A stretch of 64,000 nt of DNA. Source: CAG-791 sp963593905. Its GTDB lineage: Bacteria > Bacillota > Clostridia > Lachnospirales > Lachnospiraceae. The stretch lies in assembly GCA_963593905.1 (NCBI GenBank), contig CAVBBL010000005.1:48283-112282 (forward strand), in the 5' to 3' direction. Positions within the stretch are counted from its first letter, which is position 1, and each line of letters opens with the position of its first letter. Positions 50,738-60,563 of the stretch are shown piece by piece. The translations under genes and the position numbers were made by a program. The notes below the pieces were generated by a model. The model had not been told where the DNA came from. It was given only the letters and a program-made list of their open reading frames with translations, and made no database searches.

Positions 50738-52849
50738 TTAAACCTCAAACATCAGATCGCCATAGGTAGGAATCGGCCATACTTCCTTGTCAACCAGCAT
50801 TTCCAGTTCGTCGCAAGGAGTACGCAGAGCCTGCATAGCTTCCTTTACAGTATCCTTGTAGTAGAATGCCTGCTCCTTTACGTCCTCGATCGCGCTTGCC
50901 TTCTTCTCGACCTCTTCCAGATTCAGCAGAGCCTTCTGTGCCTCATCTACCTTGCCGGCAACTCTCTGCAGTCTTGCCAGCTCTGCCTCTGCGCTTACAC
51001 CGGCATTTTTCAGAGAGATGACGGTATCTGCCAGTGCCTTGTCATACTTCATGCAGGCGGGAATAATCTGCTTGCTGGCCATATCGATCATGGTCAGTGC
51101 CTCGATATTGATGGTCTTTGCATAGGTCTCGTAGATGATCTCTTCTCTGGACTCCAGCTCAGCCTTGGTAAAGATACCGAACTTCTCGAAGAGCTTTACA
51201 GCCTTGTCAGTGGTCAGGGTGCTTGCTGCCTCGATCATGGACTTGATGTTCGGAAGACCTCTTCTCTCAGCCTCTACAACCCACTCATCTGCATAGCCGT
51301 TGCCATTGAAGATGATTCTCTGGTGCTCAGTCAGGTACTCCTTGATCAGATCATGTACAGCCAGATCAAAGTTATCAGCCTTCTCCAGAACATCTGCTGC
51401 CTCACAGAATGCCTCTGCAACGATAGCATTCAATGTGGTGTTAGGGCTTGCGATGGAATCAGCGGAACCTACCATACGGAACTCGAACTTGTTGCCGGTG
51501 AAAGCAAAAGGAGAGGTTCTGTTTCTGTCGGTTGCGTCCTTCTTTAAATCAGGCAGTGTGGATACGCCGGTCTTTAATACGCCGCCCTCGATGTGACGAT
51601 CTGCTGCACCGGTCTCTACCAGCTGCTTCACTACGTCTTCCAGCTGCTCACCCAGGAATACGGAGATGATAGCCGGCGGTGCCTCGTTAGCGCCCAGACG
51701 GTGATCGTTGCCTACATCAGATGCGCTCTGACGAAGCAGATCTGCATGCTTATCTACTGCCTTCAGGATGCAGGCCAGTACCAGCAGGAACTGGATATTC
51801 TGCTCAGGAGACTCACCGGGCTCCAACAGATTTACGCCGTTGTCTGTGCCCAGAGACCAGTTGTTGTGCTTACCGGAGCCGTTCACGCCTGCGAAAGGCT
51901 TCTCATGCAGCAGGCAGCGCAGACCATGATGATAAGCCACTCTCTTCATAGCCTCCATAACCAGCTGGTTATGATCTACTGCAATATTTGCAGTCTCATA
52001 GATGGGAGCCAGCTCGTGCTGTGCAGGTGCTACCTCATTGTGCTGTGTCTTTGCGGTAACGCCCAGCTTCCACAGCTCTTCATTCAGATCCTTCATGTAA
52101 GCGCCGATACGCTCACGGATGACACCGAAGTAGTGATCCTCCATCTCCTGTCCCTTGGGAGCCGGAGCGCCGAACAGGGTACGGCCGGAATAGATCAGAT
52201 CGGGTCTCTGTAAATACTTCTCTTCATCTACCAGGAAATATTCCTGCTCAGGACCTACGGAAGCGACTACCTTGGTAGCCTCGGTATTGCCGAAGAGACG
52301 AACGATACGAAGTGCCTGCTCGCTGACTGCTTCCATGGAACGCAGCAGAGGGGTCTTCTTATCCAGTGCCTCACCGGTGTAAGAGCAGAATGCGGTGGGA
52401 ATGCAAAGGGTCACGCCGGTGCCGGTGGTCTTTAAGAAAGCGGGAGAAGTGATATCCCATGCTGTATAGCCTCTTGCCTCAAAGGTAGCACGCAGGCCGC
52501 CGGAGGGGAAGGAGGATGCATCGGGCTCGCCCTTGATCAGCTCCTTGCCGGAGAACTCCATCAGCATATGGCCATTCTCATCGGGATGGGAAATAAAGGA
52601 ATCATGCTTCTCAGCAGTGATGCCGGTCAGAGGCTGGAACCAATGGGTGTAATGGGTAGCACCCTTCTCTACTGCCCAGTCCTTCATAGCCTTGGCAACT
52701 ACGTCCGCATCTGCCAGAGACAGCTCGCCGCCCTGATCCATGATCTTCTTGACTCTCTTGAAGACGTTCTTAGGCAGTCTCTCTCTCATGGTACCCAGAG
52801 TAAAGACGTCTTCGGAAAAGATCTGTTCTACGTTCACTTTTTCGCTCAT
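50738..52849 (-). CDS. glnN: Glutamine synthetase type III
   Basis: GSIII (703 aa), the large form common in gut anaerobes; makes glutamine from glutamate, ammonia and ATP. Family segments: THWFQPLTG, SSFPSGGLRATFEARGY, the ATP/Glu-binding NNWSLGTD, the EKPFAGVNGSGKHNNW block, and RTSPFAFTGNKFEFRMVGS. Start follows GAAGGGAGAAAGC. The C-terminal helical part (about 600-700) is characteristic. It is a single-gene unit. Confidence 0.96.
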   Translation of the reverse strand: MSEKVNVEQIFSEDVFTLGTMRERLPKNVFKRVKKIMDQGGELSLADADVVAKAMKDWAVEKGATHYTHWFQPLTGITAEKHDSFISHPDENGHMLMEFSGKELIKGEPDASSFPSGGLRATFEARGYTAWDITSPAFLKTTGTGVTLCIPTAFCSYTGEALDKKTPLLRSMEAVSEQALRIVRLFGNTEATKVVASVGPEQEYFLVDEEKYLQRPDLIYSGRTLFGAPAPKGQEMEDHYFGVIRERIGAYMKDLNEELWKLGVTAKTQHNEVAPAQHELAPIYETANIAVDHNQLVMEAMKRVAYHHGLRCLLHEKPFAGVNGSGKHNNWSLGTDNGVNLLEPGESPEQNIQFLLVLACILKAVDKHADLLRQSASDVGNDHRLGANEAPPAIISVFLGEQLEDVVKQLVETGAADRHIEGGVLKTGVSTLPDLKKDATDRNRTSPFAFTGNKFEFRMVGSADSIASPNTTLNAIVAEAFCEAADVLEKADNFDLAVHDLIKEYLTEHQRIIFNGNGYADEWVVEAERRGLPNIKSMIEAASTLTTDKAVKLFEKFGIFTKAELESREEIIYETYAKTINIEALTMIDMASKQIIPACMKYDKALADTVISLKNAGVSAEAELARLQRVAGKVDEAQKALLNLEEVEKKASAIEDVKEQAFYYKDTVKEAMQALRTPCDELEMLVDKEVWPIPTYGDLMFEV

Positions 52850-52944
52850 GCTTTCTCCCTTCTTACGCCGGCTGTGCCGGGATCTGACATCGGCTGCAAC
52901 GGATGACTTTACCGCTTCCGCCGGGATCCCTTTGCTGCTTTATC

Positions 52945-52982
52945 AAAAAATGGTGCCCCAAAATCCCTTTTGGAACACCATT
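52945..52982 (-). terminator. Terminator of the U32 peptidase operon
   Basis: Reading minus: AATGGTGTTCC...GGGGCACCATT stem then TTTTT. It lies between the U32 gene and the glnN leader. Confidence 0.85.
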
Positions 52983-53088
52983 GTTCAGCCGTAAGTCGTT
53001 ATTATCTTCACTTGGTTTTTAAGATACCGCAGACCCTCTGAAAATGCAAGCACATTTTTATCTAAAAAAGTTTTGATATAAGTCAGAC

Positions 53089-54339
53089 TTATTGTACATG
53101 TTGCGTAGCCGGCATCCGCAGCAGATCTCCCTCCTCGGGCAATACATCCGCTTCCAGCGCCACCCGCAGCTTTTCCTTGGAGTGCGGTGCGCTTTCCACC
53201 GCCTCTCCTTCCTCGTTCCAGAGCCCTGTGACCAGTGCCCATACATCCCGGCCATCGGGTTTCATGATCTCTATTCTGTCTCCCACGCAGAATTTATTGC
53301 GCTGCTCAAAACAGCCTCGACCCTGTTCATCTACGCTGCCTACAATACCAAGATAGATGGATTCATTCACATAAGTATTATTATCATAGACCATGGAATC
53401 CTCACTGGGTTTGCCAAAATAAAATCCCGTGGTAAAACGACGATAGGTGCACTTCTTAATCTCTTCCAGATACCAGGGCATATTCTTCCGGTAAATCTCT
53501 TTCCCTGCCAGGCAGTCATCGATGGCTTTCCGGTAAGTTCTGGCCACCGTAGCCACATACAGAGCTGTCTTCATCCTGCCCTCAATCTTAAAGCTGTCGA
53601 TGCCGGCATCTATCAGCTCGGGAATGTGCTCGATCATGCAAAGATCCCGGGAATTAAAAATAAACGTTCCCCGCTCATTTTCCTCTATAGGAAGATATTC
53701 TCCCGGCCTGGTCTCCTCCATCACCGCATATTTCCAGCGGCAGGGATGAGTGCAGGCACCCCGATTGGCATCCCGTCCTGTAAAATAATTGGACAAAAGG
53801 CAGCGTCCGGAATAGGAAATGCACATAGCTCCGTGGATAAAAGCCTCGATCTCCAGATCCTCCGGCACCTTGCTGCGGATATCCGCGATCTCATAAAGAC
53901 TTAATTCTCTGGCGCACACCACCCGCTTTGCTCCCTGTGCTGCCCAAAAGGAAAAAGTACCTGCATTGGTATTATTGGCCTGGGTAGAGATGTGGATCTC
54001 TGCCTCCGGACAATATTCCTTTGCCAGCATAAACATACCAGGGTCCGCGATGATCAGCGCATCCGGACGAAGCTCCCTTAGTTCCTTAAAATACTCGGCA
54101 GCTCCCGCCAAGTCCGAATTATGTGCCAGAATATTGGCGGTGACATGTACCTTCACGCCGTGCTCGTGGGCATAGGCAATCCCCTCCGCCATGTCCTCAT
54201 GGGAAAAATTCTTGGCCTTTGCCCGCAGGCCGTAGGCCTCTCCGCCGATGTAGACCGCATCTGCCCCGAAATGCACGGCAGTCTTTAATACCTCCAGACT
54301 GCTGGCCGGGATCAGCAGCTCAGGTTTTTTATTTCTCAT
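53089..54339 (-). CDS. U32 family peptidase-like tRNA/rRNA hydroxylation protein
   Basis: U32 protein of 416 aa (PELLIPASSLEVLKTAVHFG; AVYIGGEAYGLR). The signature with Fe-S-type cysteines, FIHGAMCISYSGRCLLSNYF followed by RGACTHPCRW, is at about residues 165-205. Relatives TrhP (tRNA U34) and RlhA (23S rRNA) install 5-hydroxy groups using prephenate. The gene next door encodes a TrmR-like methyltransferase that acts on the hydroxylated tRNA in Bacillus, so a tRNA wobble role is favoured. Confidence 0.9.
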   Translation of the reverse strand: MRNKKPELLIPASSLEVLKTAVHFGADAVYIGGEAYGLRAKAKNFSHEDMAEGIAYAHEHGVKVHVTANILAHNSDLAGAAEYFKELRELRPDALIIADPGMFMLAKEYCPEAEIHISTQANNTNAGTFSFWAAQGAKRVVCARELSLYEIADIRSKVPEDLEIEAFIHGAMCISYSGRCLLSNYFTGRDANRGACTHPCRWKYAVMEETRPGEYLPIEENERGTFIFNSRDLCMIEHIPELIDAGIDSFKIEGRMKTALYVATVARTYRKAIDDCLAGKEIYRKNMPWYLEEIKKCTYRRFTTGFYFGKPSEDSMVYDNNTYVNESIYLGIVGSVDEQGRGCFEQRNKFCVGDRIEIMKPDGRDVWALVTGLWNEEGEAVESAPHSKEKLRVALEADVLPEEGDLLRMPATQHVQ

Positions 54340-54356
54340 GCTGCTCTCCTTTTCTG

Positions 54357-55088
54357 TTATTTACGCACGCTGATGGCTGCTCCGTCTCCGTTAGAGATGA
54401 CGATGGTCTGCCAACTGCTGCTGTGGGTAAGGGCATAGAGATACTCCCGCATGCGCTTATGGATCGTGCGGTTTCGCCGGGTGACCATGAATTTGGACGC
54501 CAGGATTTCTCCCTCCTGCAGGATATTGTCAGAGAGCATCACGCCGCCCGCAGGCAAAAGGCGCTCTGTCTCCGGCAGAAAGCGGATATACTGTCCCTTT
54601 GCCGCATCCATAAAGATAAAGTCGAATTCTTCCTGCAGAGAAGGAAGGATTTTTGCCGCATCCCCTGTCAGAAGCCGCAAAACGACTCTTCCATCGGCAT
54701 TCTGATACTCGTAGCTTTTCTCCTCTATCTCCTTAAGCCCCGCTTTTCGGAAATTCTCTCTCGCCTTCCGAATCCGCTCCGGATCCCGCTCGATGGTGGT
54801 GAGCTGCATGTCCTCCGCGCCAAAGGTATGCATAAATAAAGCAGAAAAACCAACCGCTGTTCCCACCTCGAGAATGCGCATCGGCTTTTTCAGCTGCAGC
54901 AGAAACTGCAGCAGGCTCTGGGTCTGAGGGCGTATGATGGGCACCCCGTCCGCCAAAGCTTCTTTTTCTATTTCCCGCAGGAAAGGGGGATTGGAGACCT
55001 GCAGCGATTCAATAAAGGCTGTCAGTCTCTCCTCCCGCTCATCCTGGGCTCTTTCTGTATCTTCCTGGATTATGTTGCTCATATTCAT
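54357..55088 (-). CDS. trmR: O-methyltransferase, TrmR-like (5-hydroxyuridine tRNA)
   Basis: COMT-like SAM methyltransferase (243 aa): RILEVGTAVGFSALFM (motif I), TTIERDPERI, DFIFMDAAKGQY (metal/SAM Asp), LSDNILQEGEI. In Bacillus, YrrM/TrmR lies beside U32 genes and methylates 5-hydroxyuridine at tRNA position 34; the same neighbours are here. The start overlaps the upstream stop (ATGA), so it is translationally coupled. Confidence 0.85.
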   Translation of the reverse strand: MNMSNIIQEDTERAQDEREERLTAFIESLQVSNPPFLREIEKEALADGVPIIRPQTQSLLQFLLQLKKPMRILEVGTAVGFSALFMHTFGAEDMQLTTIERDPERIRKARENFRKAGLKEIEEKSYEYQNADGRVVLRLLTGDAAKILPSLQEEFDFIFMDAAKGQYIRFLPETERLLPAGGVMLSDNILQEGEILASKFMVTRRNRTIHKRMREYLYALTHSSSWQTIVISNGDGAAISVRK

Positions 55089-55483
55089 TCGGTTTTTCCT
55101 GCGTCCGCATCCTCTGCGTAATTCTCAGCCATGGTAGCCATCATTTCATCCGGTGTCATCTCCGTGGAGAGTGTATAGGTTCCGGGCATCAATTCTCCGT
55201 GATAGGAGGAAAAATACTCCTGTGCCGCAAAGATCGTATCGTCCTGAATCAGTCCTTCCTTTTTCAGCAGCTTGCCGATGTCCTTGACAGACATACCCTG
55301 GGTGATCTCCACAGTGACCTCATGTCCCTGTCCCGCCTCATCCACGGCAGTTTGGTTAAAGATGCTGTAGCCGGTCTCGTAGCCCCGTCTGGCCAGGCTG
55401 ATAAAAAACAGCACAAGGATGATGATCACCACATATTTAGCAATGGATCCGATTATATCCAGTACAGATTCTTTTCCGTTCAT
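55085..55483 (-). CDS. Short MltG-like membrane protein lacking the transglycosylase domain
   Basis: 132 aa. One N-terminal helix (about 14-30), then a YceG/MltG-type N-terminal domain (VEITQGMSVKDIGKLLKKEG, LMPGTYTLSTEMTPDEMM). The MltG catalytic C-terminal domain with its Glu is absent. It sits where mltG (yrrL) stands in Bacillus, upstream of trmR, suggesting a shortened homologue rather than a broken gene: the ORF is intact with a good SD and coupled stop. Confidence 0.75.
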   Translation of the reverse strand: MNGKESVLDIIGSIAKYVVIIILVLFFISLARRGYETGYSIFNQTAVDEAGQGHEVTVEITQGMSVKDIGKLLKKEGLIQDDTIFAAQEYFSSYHGELMPGTYTLSTEMTPDEMMATMAENYAEDADAGKTE

Positions 55484-55485
55484 AC

Positions 55486-57294
55486 TCAGGTCTCCAAAAT
55501 CATGGGCAGTACCATAGGACGCCGCTTGGTCTTCTTCCAGAAGAAATCACCCAGATTATCCCTGACGGCATTCTTGATCTTATTCCAGTCCGTCACGTTG
55601 TGAGTCAGGCACTCATCGATGGCATCAAAGGCCACCGCCCTGGCATTATTCATCAATTCCTCTGCTTCCTTGATGTAAACAAAACCTCTGGAGGTGATTT
55701 CCGGTCCGGCTACCAGTTGATTGGTATAGCTGTCCAGAGCAATGCTGACGATGACGATGCCGTCCTCCGCCAGATGCTGCCTGTCCCGAAGCACCACATT
55801 GCCTACGTCGCCGACACCCAGGCCGTCCACCAGTATGTCGCCTACCGGCACGCTGCCGGTAATCTTTGCCTTTTTCTTATCAAGCTCCAGCACATCGCCG
55901 GACTTCAGGATGAAGATTCTCTCCTTGGGATATCCTAAATCCTTCACCACCTTAGATTGGGCAATCAGATGCTTATACTCGCCGTGAACAGGAATCGCGT
56001 ACTTGGGCTGCACCAGGGTGTAGATCAGCTTGATCTCCTCCTGGCAGGGGTGTCCGGATACGTGAACATCCTGGAACACCACATTGGCCCCCTTCATCAG
56101 CAGCTGATTGATGACATTGGTAACCGCCTTTTCATTGCCCGGAATAGGATGGGAGGAAAAAATGACCGTATCCCCGGGAGTAATGGAAATCTTCCGGTGT
56201 GTACCGTCTGCCATACGGCTTAAAGCCGCCATACTCTCTCCCTGACTTCCGGTGGTGATAATTACCGTCTTATCCGGCGCGTAGTTTTTCAGCTGGTCCA
56301 CCTCGATCAGCGTATTCTCCGGCACGTTCAGACAGCCCAGCTTGGAAGCCGTCTCGATGATATTGACCATGCTGCGGCCTTCCACCACTACTTTCCTGCC
56401 GTATTTGTAAGCCGTGTTAATGATCTGCTGCACACGGTCCACATTGGAGGCAAAGGTAGCGATCAGGATTCTGGTACTCTTGTGCTCCTGGAACAGAGCA
56501 TCGATGGTCTTGCCCACTGTCCGCTCCGATGCGGTATAGCCGGGACGCTCTGCATTGGTGGAATCGCACATCAATGCCAGGACGCCTTTTCTGCCAAGCT
56601 CAGCAAAACGCTGCAGATCAATGGCATCGCCGTATACCGGTGTGTAATCCACTTTGAAGTCGCCGGTGTGCACCACAGTGCCCGCCGGGGAAGTGATCGC
56701 CAGTGCTGCGGCATCCACAATACTGTGATTGGTCTTGATAAACTCTACACGGAACTTACCCAGTGTCACCGTCTGGCCGAACTTGACCACCTTGCGGCGG
56801 GTCGTTCCCAGCAGCTGATGCTCTTTTAATTTATTCTCAATGATACCCATGGTCAGGCGAGTGGCATAGACAGGCACATTGACCTTGCGCAGTACGTAAG
56901 GCAGGGCGCCGATGTGATCCTCATGGCCGTGGGTGATGACAAAGCCTTTTACTTTTTCAATGTTGTTCTGCAGGTATGTGGTGTCCGGAATGACCATATC
57001 CACACCGAACATCTCATCCTCCGGAAAGGCCAGTCCGCAGTCAACTACCACAATGCTGTCTTCGTACTCGAAGGCGGTGATGTTCATACCGATCTGCTCC
57101 AAGCCGCCCAAGGGAATAATCTTCAGCTTGCTGCCCTTCTCTTCTGCTTCCTCCTTCTTTCCGGTACTGTTTTTTCTGTTATTCTGGTTCTGGCGGGTGT
57201 GCTTCCTTTTGCCGGCTCCCGCATTTTCAACCGATGCGGTCTGCAGCTGCTGTGCTTCTTTTTCTTCATTCGTGTTGTTTTTCTTCAAACTCAT
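55486..57294 (-). CDS. rnj: Ribonuclease J
   Basis: Metallo-beta-lactamase/beta-CASP RNase with 5'-3' exonuclease and endonuclease activity. Metal motif ITHGHEDHIGALPY (about residue 121-134), CDSTNAE and SGHPCQEEI region, and an RNase J C-terminal domain. An N-terminal low-complexity Lys/Asn/Gln extension of about 55 residues precedes KLKIIPLGGLEQIG. Two starts compete: ATG at 57294 is only 1 base after AAAGGAG; TTG at 57288 has ideal spacing. It heads the operon with the mltG-like gene and trmR. Confidence 0.94.
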   Translation of the reverse strand: MSLKKNNTNEEKEAQQLQTASVENAGAGKRKHTRQNQNNRKNSTGKKEEAEEKGSKLKIIPLGGLEQIGMNITAFEYEDSIVVVDCGLAFPEDEMFGVDMVIPDTTYLQNNIEKVKGFVITHGHEDHIGALPYVLRKVNVPVYATRLTMGIIENKLKEHQLLGTTRRKVVKFGQTVTLGKFRVEFIKTNHSIVDAAALAITSPAGTVVHTGDFKVDYTPVYGDAIDLQRFAELGRKGVLALMCDSTNAERPGYTASERTVGKTIDALFQEHKSTRILIATFASNVDRVQQIINTAYKYGRKVVVEGRSMVNIIETASKLGCLNVPENTLIEVDQLKNYAPDKTVIITTGSQGESMAALSRMADGTHRKISITPGDTVIFSSHPIPGNEKAVTNVINQLLMKGANVVFQDVHVSGHPCQEEIKLIYTLVQPKYAIPVHGEYKHLIAQSKVVKDLGYPKERIFILKSGDVLELDKKKAKITGSVPVGDILVDGLGVGDVGNVVLRDRQHLAEDGIVIVSIALDSYTNQLVAGPEITSRGFVYIKEAEELMNNARAVAFDAIDECLTHNVTDWNKIKNAVRDNLGDFFWKKTKRRPMVLPMILET

Positions 57295-57837
57295 TCTCCT
57301 TTATGTTGTCTGTTTGGCTCTCGCACACAGTCATTTACAGACGCACAAAAAGATTCCCTGTTTCTCCTTTTATCGATTCGCGCATTCGTTTTCACTCAAG
57401 ATGTTTTCACCGGAAATCTATTCCTGAAAATTTCCTCTTCATGAGGACATGAAGAGTTCCCAAGCTGCGAATCGCAAATAAAACGAGATAAACAGAGTTC
57501 TGCCTTCGTACCTTGACTGCTGTGCCTTTTTGTTGATTCCGATTTTGTGTTTGCTTTTCAGGTTTTTCAGATATTTCTGCCTGCATCTTCATGCAAAGCC
57601 TCTGCCGCCTGATCGGCTAACCCTTGATCATAAAATTTATAAATTTCAATAAAACCAGGCCGCTTGCCCGGTTACTATTCCAACTTAAATTCGGATCGAA
57701 AATCCGCTTTCTTCCATTTTCGTTATAAACAGGCATCCGAATTTTATCATGAAGCAGATCGTAAAACAGCTTCCAAAACACCTGTCCATACCGTCTTACA
57801 TAATGCTGTACTCTTAATGTTGTACTCTCATTGCCGT
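57295..57837. other. 540-base region upstream of rnj without a convincing gene
   Basis: On the minus strand it is the rnj upstream region. I see a perfect 9-bp hairpin (CTCTTCATG-AGGA-CATGAAGAG, 57435-57456) about 140 bases before the start. Two weak ORFs of 61 and 83 codons have no proper SD or recognisable content. A long leader for rnj (autoregulation is known for some RNase genes) is possible. Confidence 0.45.
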
Positions 57838-57864
57838 GCAAAAACACTCCCCCTACGGGGGAAC
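57838..57864 (-). terminator. Terminator of the ireB-ruvX-DUF1292 operon
   Basis: Reading minus: TCCCCC-GTA-GGGGGA then GTGTTTTTG. Confidence 0.82.
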
Positions 57865-57922
57865 TCACAGAGAAACTCCATTAAAACAACCGCTGTATGA
57901 CACCCAAATATGCCTGTTACAG

Positions 57923-58201
57923 CTATGCTTCCTCATCCTCTTCGATCAGAATGCCCAGTTCTTCCAATGTATCCTTAAAGAGTACCAGCACAGAGTCGAT
58001 CTCTCTGTCATCCTCTACAATATCATAGAGGGTCTCTTTGCCCTGGGTCTGATCATTTTCACGAAGGATCATGGCATCCCCGTCACCATCCTCGCTGTCT
58101 GTCACCAGCAGATAGGTATGTCCCTGCAGTTTTGCCTGATCCAGTATGTACAATTCTGCTGCCTCTTCACCTTCGGCAGCGGTAAAAATCAGCTTTTCCA
58201 T
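57923..58201 (-). CDS. DUF1292 family protein
   Basis: Small acidic protein (92 aa): EKLIFTAAEGEEAAELYILD, TYLLVTDSEDG, and a Glu/Asp-rich end. Matches the DUF1292/YrzB family, which follows ruvX (yrrK) and ireB (yrzL) in many Firmicutes. Function unknown. It overlaps ruvX by 13 bases. Confidence 0.88.
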   Translation of the reverse strand: MEKLIFTAAEGEEAAELYILDQAKLQGHTYLLVTDSEDGDGDAMILRENDQTQGKETLYDIVEDDREIDSVLVLFKDTLEELGILIEEDEEA

Positions 58202-58635
58202 GTTTCTTCCAATTCTTGTCTGTGACTCTCCATATATTCCTGAAGGATCACATTGGCGGCGATCATATCCACATAAGTCTTGCGGTCCTGATAGTGAATC
58301 CCCATTCTGTCCATGATCTCGTCAGCCTCTACGGTGGAAAGGCGCTCGTCCGAAAAGACCACCTGCAAACCGGTACGGCGCTCTATATGCTCCGCAAAGG
58401 CTCTGGTCTTCTCTGCCCGCTCTCCCTCGGTATCATTCATATTAAGAGGCAGTCCCATGACGATCAGTCTGACGTCATTTTCCAGAATTAACGTCTCTAT
58501 TCTGGTCAGCGTCTGTCTGATCTTCGTCTCCCGCTCCCGGCGTATGATCTCTTTGGGCTGTGCTGTCATCAGCAGCTCATCGCTTAAGGCCACCCCCACC
58601 GTCCTGGAGCCGTAATCCAATCCCATGATTCTCAT
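58189..58635 (-). CDS. ruvX: RuvX/YqgF family Holliday junction resolvase-like protein
   Basis: RNase H-fold nuclease of 148 aa: GLDYGSRTVGVALSD (first catalytic Asp), VRLIVMGLPLNMNDTEG, DERLSTVEADEIM (second acid) and a C-terminal YVDMIAANVILQEYM with the last Asp. Associated with rRNA 5'-end processing and junction resolution. Member of the ireB-ruvX-DUF1292 trio. Confidence 0.94.
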   Translation of the reverse strand: MRIMGLDYGSRTVGVALSDELLMTAQPKEIIRRERETKIRQTLTRIETLILENDVRLIVMGLPLNMNDTEGERAEKTRAFAEHIERRTGLQVVFSDERLSTVEADEIMDRMGIHYQDRKTYVDMIAANVILQEYMESHRQELEETWKS

Positions 58636-58649
58636 AACTGCTCTGTATC

Positions 58650-58925
58650 CTACTTCGTCCAGTGGTTATTGTGAATATAATCCCGCAGGATCTCCTCTAC
58701 CAGCTCGTCCCGTTCCACCTTCATGATCAGGCTGCGGGCGCCCATGTAATTGGTGATATAGGTAGGATCCCCGGACATGATGTAACCTACGATCTGATTT
58801 ACCGGATCATAGCCCTTCGTGGAAAGTGCCTCAAAGACTACAGACAGTACCTTCTTGACACCGGATTCCTGCTCTGCCTCTACCTTAAAATATTGCGTGC
58901 TGTCTAAATCTCTCTGATTCTCCAT
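58650..58925 (-). CDS. ireB: IreB family regulatory phosphoprotein (UPF0297)
   Basis: 91-residue protein: STQYFKVEAEQESGVKKVLS, FEALSTKGYDPVNQIVGYIM, SGDPTYITNY, RDYIHNN. IreB in Enterococcus is a target of the PASTA kinase IreK and affects cephalosporin resistance. It starts the conserved trio with ruvX and DUF1292. Confidence 0.95.
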   Translation of the reverse strand: MENQRDLDSTQYFKVEAEQESGVKKVLSVVFEALSTKGYDPVNQIVGYIMSGDPTYITNYMGARSLIMKVERDELVEEILRDYIHNNHWTK

Positions 58926-59060
58926 GGATCTGTATACCTCTGTCTTTTGTCTGTCTCTTGTCTCTCTCCAGACTCCCCATGCCTTAATGGCAATTATAAT
59001 CTATGATAAACCATTTTACAGACTGATTCAATCCCGGTTTTCCGTTTGTCAGCCGTATGG

Positions 59061-60530
59061 TTATACCTGCAAAAAAATGCTGTCTGTACCGGGAATCTCT
59101 GCGATAAACCGCCCCCGTACCATCATGCCGGACCCCAGTCCCTGCACTGCCGGCACGGCGCCCTTTACATAGCGCATGGTATGACCGCACAGATAGGTCT
59201 TTCCTTCCGCCGTCATTTCCTCCTCCAGCAGGATTTCTTCCTCCTGCTGCAGAAAGCTGTCCCGATAGGCTCCGGCCTGCCGCTCTGTCACCTCCAACAG
59301 TCTGTCACTGCGCACTGCCTTGACAGACTCCGGAATCTGATCCTTTCGGCCGGCCGCCACAGTGCCGTGTCGCATGGAATATTTGAATACGTGGATTTCG
59401 TAAAAGTCAATCTGTTTTACGAATTCCATAGTTGACTCAAATTCTTCCTCCGTCTCTCCCGGAAAGCCCACAATAATATCTGTACAGATTGCCGGCCTTT
59501 CGAATACCCTGCGCAGTCTCTCTACGCTTTCCGCATATTCCGCGGTGGTGTAATGCCGATTCATGCGCTTTAAGACCGTATCACAGCCGCTCTGGAGCGA
59601 GAGATGAAAATGAGGACAAAGCTTTGTCAGCTTACTGGCTTCCTGTGCAAATTCCTCGGTGATGATGCGAGGCTCCAGAGACCCCAGGCGAATGCGCTCT
59701 ATGCCTTCCACCTTCTGCAGCTTTTGCAGCAATTCCAACAGTTCCGAGCCTTCTCTGTCCAGACCGTAGGAGCTGATATGGATACCCGTCAGGACAATTT
59801 CCTTTACGCCATCCCGGGCCAGGCCTTTTACTTCCCGCAGGATGTCCTCCTGCAGCCGGCTGCGAATCCGTCCTCTGGCATAGGGGATAATACAATAAGA
59901 GCAGAACTGGTTGCATCCGTCCTGGATTTTGATATACGCCCTGGTATGTCCCGGCGCTGTCAGCTGCATTTCCTCATAAACGGGATGATCTGTAAGATTG
60001 GCCAGAATACGTCGATCCGATTGATCCGATGTTTCTCCTTCGTTCTTTGCCACTGTTTCTCTGCGGGCTGTCTCCTCATCCGCTTCCTCATGGCCTGTCA
60101 CGAAATCAACAGAATACTCTCTCCCTAAATCTTCTGCGTTATACGCTGTCTCACCGGCGTTGTCTGCTGCCCTTCTGTTCTCCCTTTCCTTCAGGAGCTG
60201 CAGAATGCATTCCGCAATTTCGTTTTTTCTGTTGTTGCCGACAGCAAGATCTATAGCCGGATCCAGCTGAATCCGCTCCGGATCTGTCTCCACATAACAT
60301 CCCACAGCGACCACCACCGCATCCGGGTTCTGTTTCTTCGCTCTGTGCAGCATCTGTCTGCTCTTTCGGTCTGCGATATTCGTCACCGAACAGGTATTGA
60401 TGACGTACACGTCCGCTTTTTCATCAAATGGTACAATACGGAAACCATTTTCTAGTAACTTTTGCTGCATGACATCGGTCTCGTAGCTGTTTACCTTGCA
60501 TCCAAGATTGTGAAATGCGACACTTTTCAT
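59061..60530 (-). CDS. mtaB: MtaB, tRNA (t6A37) methylthiotransferase
   Basis: Radical-SAM methylthiotransferase that converts t6A37 to ms2t6A. N-terminal UPF0004 domain (FHNLGCKVNSYETDVM; INTCSVTNIAD; VGCYVETDPE), radical SAM CNQFCSYCIIPYARGR, and a C-terminal TRAM domain. An insert of about 60 polar residues (about 130-190, Glu/Asp/Ala-rich) lies between the UPF0004 and radical-SAM parts, making it longer (489) than usual. Start follows GGAGAGAAGT. Confidence 0.94.
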   Translation of the reverse strand: MKSVAFHNLGCKVNSYETDVMQQKLLENGFRIVPFDEKADVYVINTCSVTNIADRKSRQMLHRAKKQNPDAVVVAVGCYVETDPERIQLDPAIDLAVGNNRKNEIAECILQLLKERENRRAADNAGETAYNAEDLGREYSVDFVTGHEEADEETARRETVAKNEGETSDQSDRRILANLTDHPVYEEMQLTAPGHTRAYIKIQDGCNQFCSYCIIPYARGRIRSRLQEDILREVKGLARDGVKEIVLTGIHISSYGLDREGSELLELLQKLQKVEGIERIRLGSLEPRIITEEFAQEASKLTKLCPHFHLSLQSGCDTVLKRMNRHYTTAEYAESVERLRRVFERPAICTDIIVGFPGETEEEFESTMEFVKQIDFYEIHVFKYSMRHGTVAAGRKDQIPESVKAVRSDRLLEVTERQAGAYRDSFLQQEEEILLEEEMTAEGKTYLCGHTMRYVKGAVPAVQGLGSGMMVRGRFIAEIPGTDSIFLQV

Positions 60531-60563
60531 ACTTCTCTCCGCTTTTTTTGTGGTGTTTTAGCA

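Noticed and set aside
57407..57868. Two minus-strand ORFs (61 and 83 codons) upstream of rnj
   Set aside because: No convincing SD spacing, no recognisable domain, and they lie in what looks like the rnj leader; kept only as a note on the region.
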